DNA from: Boletus sp. NGJ | Taxonomy: Eukaryota; Basidiomycota; Agaricomycetes; Boletales; Boletaceae | Direction: 5' to 3' | NCBI GenBank assembly: GCA_019096195.1 | Contig: JAGTXK010000054.1 | Coordinates: forward strand, 124,001 to 188,000 | DNA: 64,000 nt | Shown: in pieces, positions 46,301-57,776 of the stretch | How the letters are laid out: each line of letters begins with the position of its first letter | How positions within the stretch are numbered: the first letter of the stretch is position 1 | Notes under the pieces: generated by a model | The model's database searches: none | What the model saw: only the letters and a program-made list of their open reading frames with translations | Told to the model about the DNA's origin: nothing | Made by a program: the position numbers and the translations under genes

Positions 46301-47046
46301 GGGTGGGGTCGGAGTACGCAAGTCGAATAGACGTAGCCATCGGGCGGATATGCCAGCCAGCAACAGATGGGTGGACTGCGGCAAAAACGACAACGCGGAG
46401 ACTACCTCGGTCTGAGCATGCTGTTGTAGAATGCGTGGGTCAGCTCGTGGGCTGACATCCGCTCTGGCTATCCTAGGGTGCGGTCGGGTCACACTTGCTT
46501 CGTCGGAAGAGGCGCCCTTGGTCAATGACAACGTGGGGATGCAGGACTGAACATCCCAAATAGTGAGACTAGAGTCCCCGCGAACTTTGTCGAGGCCGAC
46601 TGCGAGGTAGTTTGGGTCCGCCTCACAAAAAGCCAACGCATTGCACGACCGCGAGTTGCGAACGGTAAGAGAAACAACAGGCCCACTAGACAGAACACCA
46701 TTTCGGGCCACCTTCGTTGCTTCAAGGCGAATGAGATCAACGCGTCCCGAAGTGAGTCCGATAGCAAACAAATCATCAAAGGAGGGATCTGGAGACCATG
46801 CAAAACACTAGGCACGAAAGAATCAGTAAATTGATTGTCATGATTGGTACGTATGCCTTGCGCGAACTATTATGATTTGCTCACCTTCATGAACGAGAGG
46901 TCACTTTGAGAGCTTAGATGGCGTATTTCTGAGCGATCTGCTGCCCACTCATACATCGACATCTGAGAACCTCCGCCAACCACGAACTTGTGCTGCCGCC
47001 GTGGATGCCACAGAAGATGCTTTTCTGCCTGCGCCGTCGTAACCAT
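43326..47046 (-). CDS. Mio/SEA4, GATOR2 (SEACAT) complex WD40 subunit
   Basis: Component of the complex that relays amino-acid status to TORC1 at the vacuole. Starts MVTTAQAEKHLLWHPRRQHK. WD40 repeats follow: FAIGLTSGRVDLIRLE, LAVGLDKVRGDSSLTIWDVQ, LLLAGISARWLRLFDLR, IACCGDATVTIWDARR and STYVRFWDLQHA. A long helical middle (LRERLVIAFQFLEDRALSLY) leads to a C-terminal zinc domain: IRCNYCSKPM, CPNCNRALPRCSVCLM, CQTCRHGGHASHILDWF, and CPVGDCDCHCGDEF just before the stop. WD40, alpha-solenoid and a Cys/His-rich RING-like end in this order are diagnostic of the MIOS family. Four or more introns. No damage seen. Confidence 0.87.
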
Positions 47047-47063
47047 CTCTCAAGCTGCAGTGG

Positions 47064-48870
47064 TCAAACGGTACGCGTTGCTCTGCCAGTAGGAGAGGGA
47101 CCTGCCAATCTAACGATGAAGTTCGCGCAAAGGTCACTGCCCGTCGACGTCGACAGAACGATCAGGCCGATATCAACAAGGTCGAATTGAACGCCCGCCG
47201 CGGCTAACGGCGGTGTCGCTGTGTCACCGGCAAACCTTGCCACTGCATAGCATGTCACTTTTAACACGGAACGTTTCAAGAAATCATTAAAGTTTGCAAG
47301 TTCTCGCCCCCTGAAGCAGGTTTGAGACACATATTCTGAAACCAAATACAAGTAAGTCCATTCGCGCATCCGACACGTGGCCTGTGGCAAGGGAGACGGT
47401 GCCCAATGACTTGGACAGTATGTGTTATCAATCAGATTGTTCGACATGTTACATCCGTCCGAACTGATGTCTTGTACCACTTTGCCCCTTACTCCCTTCC
47501 CTCGGGAACGTTGGGCTGAACCTCTCCTCTTTTGACCTGGTCCGAATTACGCCGGATCTTTTGCGGTGTTGGCGAGACCCTCTTCACAGGTCTTCACGAA
47601 CTGCAAGTCGCTTTGCTAGAACGTACTAATGATATTTGCGATCTATTCATCGATGGCGGCCCTGGCAAGGGCCAGCTGACGTCCAGCCAGGGTGTCATGG
47701 TTCGTTCACCATCGTTGTCAAACAGTCCGCCGTTGCTGATCAGTGTGTTGGCTATTAGAGTCTGGTTATTTTTGGCCCCTGCGTCTGTGAACAGACTATC
47801 ATAATCTGGTGCAAGCACATGCGCCGAGAGCCAAATTTTATCAATGATCATCCACACTTCCCGCGTGCGTACTGGTGGTGATCAGCCCATTCATCAGCAC
47901 TTTTCATGATCTCCAGGTGATCGGGCATACGCGCAAGGCCCATTGGAATTGTCAACGCGAGCGGCGGACAGACTCACATGTGACTTGGCGCCTAGGGGAT
48001 GAAACATGGACCTTCCAGCTACACGAGACTGGTTTGCAACGGCGCCGAGTAAACTTTTAGAGGGTCTGGTTGAGTACATTTCTCGAGCAAAACAAACCTC
48101 GGACCAGTGAGAGAGCAGTCTGGTATGCGGCCAGGCGCCCCAGTAACAAGCATGGCGCATACCCGATGAGAGACCGGATGATGGTGGCGTTTATCATTCT
48201 AATGCATGACCTAGGCCAACAATGGGCGATTTATTCCGCCGATGCCCGCGGCGGCTGCAAGTCAACACGCCTAACAGGAGCACTGATCCTAATGAGATGA
48301 GTCATTGTTATCGAATGTGCATTTGATGCCATCTCGTGTGAGCATATGCTTCATTCCTTCATATTGTTGGCCGGATGGATCCGGCCATATGATGCCGCGT
48401 ATAAAAGTGACTCCATTCCTGGTCGATATGAGCACCGCGCCTGCTGGATACTTAGAGCTCAGTCGACCACATGGTGATAAGATTACCATGGAAAGTGTTT
48501 CATATCGACACAAGAGTGATTCGAGGGGTTTTGAGGCGATGCAGTATAGGTCGGAGCTTGCTTGACGGTGTCGTCGCTTGGAGCTGGCAGTGGTACCTTG
48601 GCGTGACGGCGGCCGATATGATTGAGGGTGAGAACATCCGTTCCGAAGATCTACAGGTACTGGTTGCACTGCCTTTGTGATTTCTCAATAAACATCCCGA
48701 CAGCTCCCGAGTTAGCGACAGCCGGCGAAATTTGAACAAAGTGCCGGACCTGCCAAATGTCAAGTTGGGTGTATGAGCTTGAGCTTACCGGGCGTGTGGA
48801 TGCTTGCGTGCTCGGTTGAGGCGCCACTTCAGGGACGCATGCCAGCGAGTTACTGTACAACAATTGCCTA
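47064..48870 (-). CDS. Hypothetical multi-exon protein, structure uncertain
   Basis: Several minus-strand segments read like real exons: YTQLDIWQVRHFVQISPAVA (about 48700-48770), YPAGAVLISTRNGVTFIRGI (about 48380-48440), EVWMIIDKIWLSAHVLAPDY (about 47795-47860) and FDNDGERTMTPWLDVSWPLP (about 47665-47725), and TCYAVARFAGDTATPPLAAA (about 47180-47250). A CTGAT...CACCACCAG acceptor precedes the third. I could not fix the phases between them, so start and stop are approximate. The pattern resembles large secreted or membrane proteins of unknown function in agaricomycetes. The 3' end nearly touches the start of the Mio gene on the same strand. Confidence 0.35.
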
Positions 48871-49008
48871 AACTACCGATTGGTTTGATGGCAGTACAAC
48901 TGGATCAGCTTCTTTGCCCCGCCTGTACATACGTGGGACTCTCCGGTCGGGAGTGCAATTAAGACGTTGCACTCCAGCGTTTACCACCGTCAGTCCTGCT
49001 CAGCGGAC

Positions 49009-51189
49009 ATGAGCAAACGAGTTGGCCATACCCACTCCTCCTCAGAACCAATCCTACTTCAGTCCGTAGGGGGAACGTCCAAGGCCTCCCCTTTCTATGA
49101 TGAGGAAGCCGCCCGTACCAGCCAGAAAATAGACGACGAGCTCAGAGTGGGTCTCTTTCACACCTTCGCGTCTTCCAGTTGTCCTCATAGCCTCCTATAG
49201 CGAGAATGGGCACGAATCAAGGAGGCAGAGAGAAAACAAGTCAAAGGTATCATCGATGTGGCCACGAGCAACTGTGACTCACTTGGGTTATCCTTCAGTT
49301 ATGCTCCTCGGCCAAGCCGAGTCTGGCAAGTCCACTTTGCAGAAGCAATTCCAGCTGTACTATGCTCACCAGACACTCGACCATGAACGTCCCTCGTGGC
49401 GACCTGTGGTCTACTTCAACATCATCAAGGCTGTGCGGATGATCCTCGACGAACTAGATTTCGAGCTTGCAAACATTGGTTCCGATGACTCGACAGAGGG
49501 CCAGGCTGTCGCACATGCCCTCGCGCCGCTCGGGGACATCAGTGGCGAAGTATCCCGCCTAAGGACGAAACTGGTCACCCTTATCTCCATGGAGGATTCC
49601 CTCGCGTCCGAATTGAGTGGCGGAGTCTCTGTGACTGGCGGCCGCACAGGCGTGTATGTTCGAGCAGGATGGCAGGCCCTCGTCACTCCACTATCTCCAA
49701 ACCGCAGTAGAGCAGTCCCAGCCACCGGTGGCCCAACTCCTGCTGTCGCTCATGTAACGAACCTCGCTTCGAGAACACTCAATTCCGCTCAAGACCAACT
49801 CGACGAACTTTGGAAACACCCTGCCGTTCGGATATTGTTGAACAACCGCAGAATACGACTTGATGAATCAGCAGCTTTGTAGGTTATGGGTCATAATATC
49901 CCCGCCATTGCTGAATTCTGGCTTAGTTTCTTGGATAACGTGAAGCGAATCTCACAACCGGACTATCTACCAACCACAGGTACAGTCCATTCCTTGGTGA
50001 GACTGCACATGTCGATCAAGTCCCCACAGCCGATTTGCTCAATGTTCGACTGCAAACATTGGGTGTTGCTGAGCACTCCTTCGACGTTGAGCTCTGTGGT
50101 TCTCGTTACAACTGGCTCATGTACGACGTTGGCGGCGCAGTAAGTATCGGTCCTATCATCTATCGAGGAACTTCGCACGGTTTTTGATATGCTGTCTTCC
50201 ACCTCAGCGTGGTCAGGCAAGTCAAACCAATGTCGTGCTGTTGATGGCATCTCATTTTCGCATTCGAACACTAGAGACATGCATGGGTGCCCTATTTTGA
50301 TGACGGTATGTCGTTTCATTCAATGCTGTGCGATGTCTACTCCACCGAGTGGCAACAGCATAGCATGGTTGCTATGCCCATGACACAGCCCTAACATCGA
50401 TTGCTACTTGCAGCGACAGCGATCATCTTCTTGGCACCCATTAGTGCATTCGATCAGGCATGTATCTCCATATGTATATTGCGGTTGGCGCTAACTACAC
50501 CGCCTTTCTCTCAAATCCAAACATAGTATCTCGAAGAGGATTCCCGAACGAACAGAGTAGATGATTCGCTCCAACTTTTCACAGCTATATGTTCCAACAA
50601 ACTTCTGAAAAATTCACATCTGGTACTTCTGCTCAACAAGGTAGTTGCTTGACAAGTTTCATCCGTGTCTCCGCTGATCCTGAATCCAAATAGACTGATC
50701 TTTTGAAGAAGAAACTAGAGGCGGGGATCAAGGTCCGGAAGTAGTGCGTGGCGTTCTCTCTTCGGTATTTACTCGGTGGTATTCATCAAACCCCCTTTTG
50801 TTGTGTAGCATCACATCTTATGGGGATCGTCCGAATACGTTTGCCGATGTATCGGAGTATTTCCGCGCCCACTTCATCCAGGTGCACAGGCGCAATGATA
50901 TCGGGCGTAGGGCGCTGTATGCAGTACGTAGTTACCCGCGTGCTGATCGGTTTAATGTACTGATCAAACTCGTCTAGCATTTCAGTTCTATGCTCGTGCG
51001 TAATCTTTATCCATCCCATGTTCAGGTCTCATTGATGCTTCGTAGGATATTCGCGCTACCCAGGCCATCATTGTCAACGGTGAGTCCTTCTCTTTCTCTT
51101 TGCTTGCAAGTCCAATTACTGAGTGTAGATGGAATGCAGTTGGCGAAGCCATTATCCGTTCGCATATTGCGAGGACTGGTCTTGCCTAG
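49009..51189 (+). CDS. Divergent heterotrimeric G-protein alpha subunit
   Basis: GTP-binding signalling subunit of the membrane. Starts MSKRVGHTHSSSEPILLQSV. The spliced protein has SQKIDDELRREWARIKEAER, then MLLGQAESGKSTLQKQFQLY (P-loop GxxxSGKST), an enlarged helical domain with a Ser/Gly/Pro-rich insert, VRLQTLGVAEHSFD (switch I, RxxTxG), LMYDVGGARGQRHAWVPYF (switch II; its exon junction is a GC-AG intron), LVLLLNKTDLLKKKL (NKxD) and HFSSMLDIRATQAI (G5, usually TCAT). It ends GEAIIRSHIARTGLA. All guanine-contact motifs are present. The N-terminus lacks the MGxxxS myristoylation motif. The insert and length mark it as one of the basidiomycete-specific extra G-alphas. Confidence 0.88.
50217..50274 (+). 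other. GC-AG intron in the G-alpha gene
   Basis: The intron starts GCAAGT after CGTGGTCAG and ends ACTAG. Its removal joins RGQ to RHAWVPYFDD, exactly the conserved switch II order. A GC donor is an accepted minority splice class. Confidence 0.75.
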
Positions 51190-51511
51190 ACAGAGAATTA
51201 TTCTCGACAACGTTGACTATCTATCAGATCGTTGGATGATCGTACGGCTGCGTATTCTCGGCGAACTTTACTGATATCCAATTATTTAGTATTACTGCTA
51301 CTAGTTACCCTTTGTTTCGATACCTCCCTCCTTCATAGCTTCTCATGGATGCCCTTGTCTAGTAGCCACTCACATGCTGTAGGAATACCCTGGCTGTTTG
51401 AACACCACATGACCCGTGAGAATTCAGTTCCTAAGTTTTGGGGCCGCATGTTCGAGAGGCTACCCATCACTTTATCTTTGCTCAGCTCATCGACCCCTGC
51501 AGTTTGTCGCG

Positions 51512-53980
51512 ATGTCGACGAGCGGGCTAAAAGCAATAGCGCCAGTGCCTACGGCTGCAGATTTCTTGGACATCGTGCTGTCCAAGACGCAGCGAAAAAC
51601 ACCAACTGTATGCAGCTCGCGTCCTTGAATATCCTGAGATCGAGTGGCTGACAGTGCTCTAGGTAATCCACAAGAACTTCAAGATTAGCCGTATACGCAA
51701 TTTCTATATGCGCAAGGTTAAATTCACGCAAGACTCTTTTGACGAGAAGCTTGGTGCTATCCTCACCGAGTTCCCGATCCTCGATGTAATGAGTTCACAC
51801 TTTAGTCGGACTGCACTCACGAACATTCTTGTGTAGGACCTACACCCTTTTCTCGCATCCCTTATGAATGTACTTTATGACAAAAACCACTACAAGCTCG
51901 CACTTGGGCAGCTTCGGACTGCCCGGCATCTGATCGATCAAGTGGCTAAGGATTATGTGCGCTTGCTCAAATTTGGCGATAGCTTGTACCGATGTAAGCA
52001 ACTTAAAACGGCTGCACTGGGTCGGTGGGTTGTCCAGGGGTATCCATACATTCGTGCCTTTGTTTATATATCACTTTTAGGATGGCCACGGTCATGCGGA
52101 GACAAAAAGATCCTCTGGCTTACCTCGAACAAGTCCGGCAACACATTTCCCGTCTCCCCGCAATAGATCCTAACACACGGACTCTCCTCATCTGTGGCTA
52201 TCCGAATGTTGGAAAATCTTCCTTCATGAACAAAGTCACTCGGGCCGACGTTGACGTCCAGCCATATGCATTCACCACAAAGTCGCTCTTTGTTGGCCAT
52301 CTAGACTATAAATATTTGCGGTGGCAAGTTATTGATACCCCCGGTATATTGGATCATCCACTTGAAGAGATGAATACGATTGAGATGCAAAGTATTACGG
52401 CGCTGGCACATCTTAAGAGCTGCGTTTTGTATTTTATGGACCTCAGCGAACAATGTGGTTATACAGTAGAAGCACAAGTAAGTTTCTTTGTTGTTAATAC
52501 ATGTCTATCTCATGCGACGAACAGTGTAAACTCTTCCATTCCATCAAACCACTTTTTGCCGGTAAACCGGTGATGCTTGTTATCAACAAAATTGACGTCA
52601 TGCGTCTCGAAGACCTAGAGCCGGAAAACCAAACACTCGTACAAGAGATCATCGACTCGGAAAACGTGCAATGCATCCAGGTGTCGTGTTACTCTGAAGA
52701 CGGTGTCATGGAACTCAAAAACAAAGCTTGCGATGCTCTCCTTGCCCATCGCGTCGACTCCAAGCTCAAGGGAAGCAAAATCAACACCGTCATTAACCGA
52801 ATCCACGTCGCACAACCAGTTCCTCGGGATGACGTCGTTCGTGTACCTTTCATTCCTGATTCCGTAAAGGAACGCAAGAAGTACGACAAGAACGATCCTG
52901 ATAGGGTGAAACTTCTTCGCGACGTCGAACAAGAGGAGGATCGCGATGGCATTTTCAGTATTAACTTGAAAAGTACGTCATCAACTCTCGTGGTTTGTGC
53001 GACCGGTTGTCTGAGTGACTGGTCGATACTTTCAGCCAACTATTTGCTGTCAAATGATGAGTGGAAGTTTGACACTATGCCCGAGATTATGGATGGCAAG
53101 AACGTTGCTGATTTCATTGATCCTGATATTGCTGAGAAACTCGAGGCACTTGAACGTGAAGAAGAAAAACTCCAGGCAGAAGGCTTCTACGATAGCGCGG
53201 AAGATATGGTATACATCCTCGCAATCCCGCTGTCCTGTATCCTAACCTGAGCTGGCTGCAGTTTGATTCCGAAGATGAGCGCGAAGCAGTCGACGCACAA
53301 AAAGCGCTTGCCCACAAGATCCGCTCTCAAAGTATCAAGAAGTCAAAGAAGAATCAAGCTCGCCTTCCGCGGACGGCTGGTCTTCGGACTCTCAGCGAGC
53401 TCTCGACGGAATTGAAGAAGGCTGGGTACGATCCAAGTAGCATAGAGGCGCGCGCGGGGATGCTGGCCAAGGTGCAAGCCGCGAAACGAAAGAGGGCAGA
53501 GGCCGACATGGATGTGGATATGGACGATGCCGAAGCGACCGATGACGATGGCGATGGCGATGGCGATGGCGAATGGATGGATGTTGATGGAGAGGAACCG
53601 CCTACCAGCAAACGCGTCAAGAGCAACTCTGGAGCTGTGATTGCGAAGAACCCGAGAGCCCCACGCACGAATCGGCAACTTGCGGGCATGCGGGATGACC
53701 AGGTAAACGATTTTTTGCCTTTTATCTACCCTCGACACGATTGTCTTAATTCGATATGTCACCAGCAAGCATCCAAAGCCATCAAGCTGCGTAACTTGGG
53801 TCAACGCGAACGTAATATGCATGCCAAAGCTGGGGAGAGCGATCGTGCTATCAGGGTTAAAAAGGTTCATTTTTCTACGCATATACTTCGTTGTGCAAAA
53901 CCTGACGTTGGTCTATGTCTATGTAGCCAAAGCATTTGTTTTCTGGCAAGCGGAAGGCCGGCAAGACCAACAGACGTTGA
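51512..53980 (+). CDS. NOG1: Nucleolar GTP-binding protein 1
   Basis: GTPase for 60S ribosomal subunit maturation. Starts [20 protein letters not shown]. It has the family's N-terminal helical part ([20 protein letters not shown]), then [20 protein letters not shown] (P-loop), [20 protein letters not shown] (switch I), [20 protein letters not shown] (DTPG) and [15 protein letters not shown] (NKxD). After that come the acidic [20 protein letters not shown] stretch and basic tail. The tail contains a DGDGDGDG run from a GATGGC microsatellite and ends [16 protein letters not shown]. Complete and intact, about 650 residues after splicing. Co-directional with the G-alpha gene 322 bases upstream. 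Confidence 0.95.
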
Positions 53981-54432
53981 TTCCCATGTCTACAGGTCCC
54001 TTCTATGTTATCGGTTGGCATTCTGTTGTTTCGTCAGTTCACGAAACGATAAATCCATTAACAATTTTACGATCATTGGTGCATGGAGTTCAATAACCGC
54101 AGGACATAAGGTGGTACAAGTTCTCCTTACAGAGTCGTATTGTTCTTGGGTACGGATCACCTGCTCGGCGTGTAAGATATGCTTTCCGAATTGGAGTTGA
54201 TACTGGTGACCCTGGTCAAGTGTGGAAACTTGAATATTGATTTCACACATCCTTCACGGTAGCTAGGAGGACCTAGGCGTAAGTTGCTACCGTGAAGCCA
54301 AGCCAATAAGGTTTTTGCACTTAGGTGAGCATCATTCCCATAAATTGTAAACGTGCACTTATGTCCGCACATCCTTCTGCCAGGGACATTGACGTCCGTT
54401 CTCAAATTCCAGCCTCAAGTATCTGGTAACGA

Positions 54433-55357
54433 CTAGATAAAACCCGCAATTAAAAAGTAACTTGGCAACTTCTCCATTGATGCGGAGTGAGTGATTCCAG
54501 CGTCGTACCATGTCAAGAATGACTTTTCTTCCCCTCTGGCGATACGCCCAACTATGACTATGTTTGTTTGTCCTTCCACGCTACATTGGATGACGACCGT
54601 GACAGGAGAGCCGATAACGCTGACTGTCCATGTCAGGGCTGGCGGTACCTGGTGCACCGCCTGTCCTTGATTGGGTGTCCCGTGTCCCTCAAACAACGTT
54701 TCTACCTCGTGCGCTTCCATGCAAGGCTCCATGTGTGGTAACACTCCACTGGAGGGTTTTCTTGGCAGGAGACAGACGTTGCTGGATACCTTCAAGGGGA
54801 ACTCCTTCACAGGCCAAGCATATATCCCATATACGCAACAAGCGGGATGTTCCGTACGTTCCGTACTAGGACCTTTTTTAGGCTCATTTTCCTTCAGTTG
54901 GAAGGGCGGCAGTGCGCGGATGACTTTTCCTGTGAGCTCTTTTGCCCGATCACGTCGATCGCCGGGTTCGGGCCTTGTCCGATCTCTCCGAATTCGATTG
55001 ACGTTGCGAGGTCAGGCAGGGAGGGCTGCTCCCTCGAAAGCGAGTCAGCACCACTGAGAGGGTTGTCCGTGGAGAAGAGCGAGTATTGCAGGCGAGCTCC
55101 GGGTGGCTTTGTCGTTGATAACATCGAGATAAACTGACAGGCAGCCCTGGTCTCACGTCATTTGAAAGTTGCACAGGTTCTAGGTTACCTGAATCACCCG
55201 AGTTTAGACATGGCGGTGAGTCGGAGACCCAATGCAACGTTATGGTGAGTGGCTCGTTACCCAACTCACGCCGTTTACGATCTAGCGTGCACGAGACGTA
55301 AGGCAAAGCTCCGTTATCCGTCAGCTTCAGACCACTAGATGCAGTGGAGGGAACCAT
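54433..55357 (-). CDS. Hypothetical protein
   Basis: Three minus-strand segments look like exons: TLDRKRRELGNEPLTITLHW (about 55230-55290), LSREQPSLPDLATSIEFGEI (about 54970-55040), and ALTWTVSVIGSPVTVVIQCS followed by SFLTWYDAGITHSASMEKLP (54470-54640). A frame starting MVPSTASSGLKLTDNG at 55357 supplies a start. Phases between exons are not proved. No domain is recognised; beta-rich and Pro-containing. Confidence 0.35.
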
Positions 55358-55822
55358 GAATGAGATGCTCGTGTTCCAAGGTAGGTCTCATGCAGAACCA
55401 TGCGATACCACGGGAGTGACCTTTGTGCATGTGAGGTTTGATTGTAAGTTCCGCGAGGGGACATCACAACGTACATAATTTACCAGTTGTGGTGACTGAT
55501 AACCGAGTCCTTCTTGTCAGGCTCAGGCTCAGGCCCTAGTCACCTCTATTTTTTTCCAACTTTGCAGTCCGAGTACAATAACGTTGTGGATTTTCTAAGA
55601 ATCGCCTTTCGGTCCGTATGAGCGACAGCCCAAGTCGTTTGTGTGTATACACATCATTGTTAGGGAACGCAGAGAATATATGTACATCAACGGATGTATG
55701 ACAGCCGCAGCGATGGATGGTACGTGTGTGAGTCTACAGAGACGGGAATATACCGGAGGCAATACATGTTAAAAGTTGCTCTAGTAAGTATCTAGTAGCA
55801 AAAAATCACCAATCCTCCCCCT
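55358..55822. other. Intergenic region
   Basis: No supported gene or repeat. Lies between the hypothetical gene and the 3' end of the first GTPase. Confidence 0.3.
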
Positions 55823-56716
55823 TCACAATGCCAGGTCAGGTCCAGTGTTCTCCACACGTTTGGCCCAAATTTTGCCAGCCAGCTGTAGCGCATCCTCTCC
55901 GGGAATTTTGCATTTCTCTTTGAGATGCCGTGCCAGCTCTTCCACCGTCAAAGATTTCGGCTGCCCTGGGAGGTGCAGCTTGCGATCCGTGATCATTGTT
56001 ACCCACTTCAACAACTTGCCCGCCAGGTGAATAAACCAGCCTGTGCGTTCGGGCTCCCACGAGGTCTTGGACAGATGCTCCAACAGCATTCCGTGGATCG
56101 CAGTCTGCGATAACTGATACTGGCTAACATAAACGTCATCCAATCCACGAGTTGCTGTGACGCAAACGTGCGAAGTGCACGAGAGATTGGACTTTGCGAA
56201 TAACGCAGCGTTCCTGTTCCACCAACTCTCCATCGGATGTTCGTTCTCCAACCCGGTGATGACGAACGCCACAGGAACTTGGTTCTGGCAGAGGATGTCG
56301 CGGAACAAGCGATAATTGTTTTGCATGACAGCGGTGATTCTGCTCCCTCGAATGCAAAAGATAAGAAGGCGGATGCCACCCGTGCGTTGGAGCTGAGTGA
56401 TCAACACGTTGGCTTTCTCGATGGCTCCGAGGTAATTGTTTTTGCTCAAGCTTGGTTCGTTCAATCCAACTGTATCAAACAGACGGATATGGTGGCCGAC
56501 TCCCTGATTGTCGGTGAGAACGACGTCGTACGAAGTAGCTTCCATCGTGCAACCGCTTGCGCCAGCAGATACGTCGGCAAGTCGCTCCCCAGCGATGAGG
56601 TTGATGACGGAGCTTTTCCCTACCCCCGTCTCGCCAAAAATAAGTACATTGGGAGTGCAAGCACGTTGAATCTGATAGGACGAGGAATTGTCTGAGATCA
56701 GCATTTTCTGGGACAT
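55823..56716 (-). CDS. AIG1-like GTPase (single G domain)
   Basis: Uninterrupted frame of 297 codons. P-loop LIFGETGVGKSSVINLIAGE at residues 25-44. G2 candidate Thr in GASGCTMEA. RLFDTVGLNEP (DxxG). LLIFCIRGSRIT, then VAFVITGLENEHPMESWW, where ITGLEN stands at the G4 position in place of NKxD. A conserved tail ends with LAGKIWAKRVENTGPDLAL. The ITGLEN variant is shared with the neighbouring gene, so it is a family feature here. Resembles P-loop GTPases of the AIG1/septin-like group common in some agaricomycetes; function unknown. It faces away from the gene at 57777. Confidence 0.8.
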   Translation of the reverse strand: MSQKMLISDNSSSYQIQRACTPNVLIFGETGVGKSSVINLIAGERLADVSAGASGCTMEATSYDVVLTDNQGVGHHIRLFDTVGLNEPSLSKNNYLGAIEKANVLITQLQRTGGIRLLIFCIRGSRITAVMQNNYRLFRDILCQNQVPVAFVITGLENEHPMESWWNRNAALFAKSNLSCTSHVCVTATRGLDDVYVSQYQLSQTAIHGMLLEHLSKTSWEPERTGWFIHLAGKLLKWVTMITDRKLHLPGQPKSLTVEELARHLKEKCKIPGEDALQLAGKIWAKRVENTGPDLAL

Positions 56717-57776
56717 CTGAAAATACTGTTCACTTTGGATGGAAACTGATATCGGGGAACATGACGCTTACTGCTATGTTTGTCTGTTCAGTTCGTGTTT
56801 GGGGCACAACGGCTCGAGGAGGGGGTTGGACAAGGTAAAGACAGGATCCCGTCGCATTTATAGAAAAGAGGGTCGACGATGCCTCCGCGGTGTACGGTTG
56901 AGATCAGACTACCGAGGCGGATGCTGTGGACATGTGAACTCAACACTTAGCTTAGGTTGAACGTTATGGAGCGTTTAAACTGCCCAGAACGTTTCTTTCT
57001 TTCTTTCATTTTTTTTTTTTTTTTTTTTTGGTTTCGTTACAACTGGAAACGATTAGACTGTAGCGCTTGATATTTGGGCGCTGACCTTAACCTTCACCAA
57101 TCATTTCACATGACACATATCAAGCGCCTATGTGGCGTCCGTTATCTTCCCATGCATAAACGTTCTGTTGACGAATTCGGAGAAAAATGACCTCACTCTA
57201 ACCAAACAAGAACATCAGTGGCGTCTTCTAGAATATATCCGAGTCTTACTCGTCAGGTATGCCCAGTGCAGCAGTGCACTCATACTTAGCCCAACACGAG
57301 GTTCTTGCTCCAAATAGAGCATTTTTCTGCCCTGAGGATGCCGTGTAACGAGTGTTCTGCATGCAGAGCACGTTCAACAGCCGCATCTCCAGGCTATGAC
57401 TCACCGTGCTTCTGCGCTACGTTGTATTAATGAAACGCCGTTTCCGGACCCAAACCTGTTCCCTCATCCGTTGCAAGCGTGTTGTTAGTGCGGTAGGCAC
57501 CGAGGAGAGTCCCCGAACTATAAGCGATCGGTCGTCCTGAGGGCAACGTTCAACCAAGGGTATTGCAACACTGAACATACCCCTTGAACCGTGACCCGAC
57601 TACATCCCGACGTTAATGTTCAGAAGGGTGTGATTCCCCCACTCTCGAATATTCAACGGTGTACCCTAACACGCATTTGCAGTCAACAACTTTACGCTCA
57701 AACAAAGCCGAGGGAAAACCCAGGAAGGTGTGTGTTGTGGTCGGTGGAGGGTGAACTCTTTGACTGAGCCACCTAG
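56717..57776. other. Divergent GTPase intergenic region
   Basis: About 1 kb between two divergent GTPase genes. Has TTTC repeats followed by a T20 run at about 56990-57030. The first exon of the plus-strand gene must lie in its right part, but I could not place its ATG. Confidence 0.4.
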
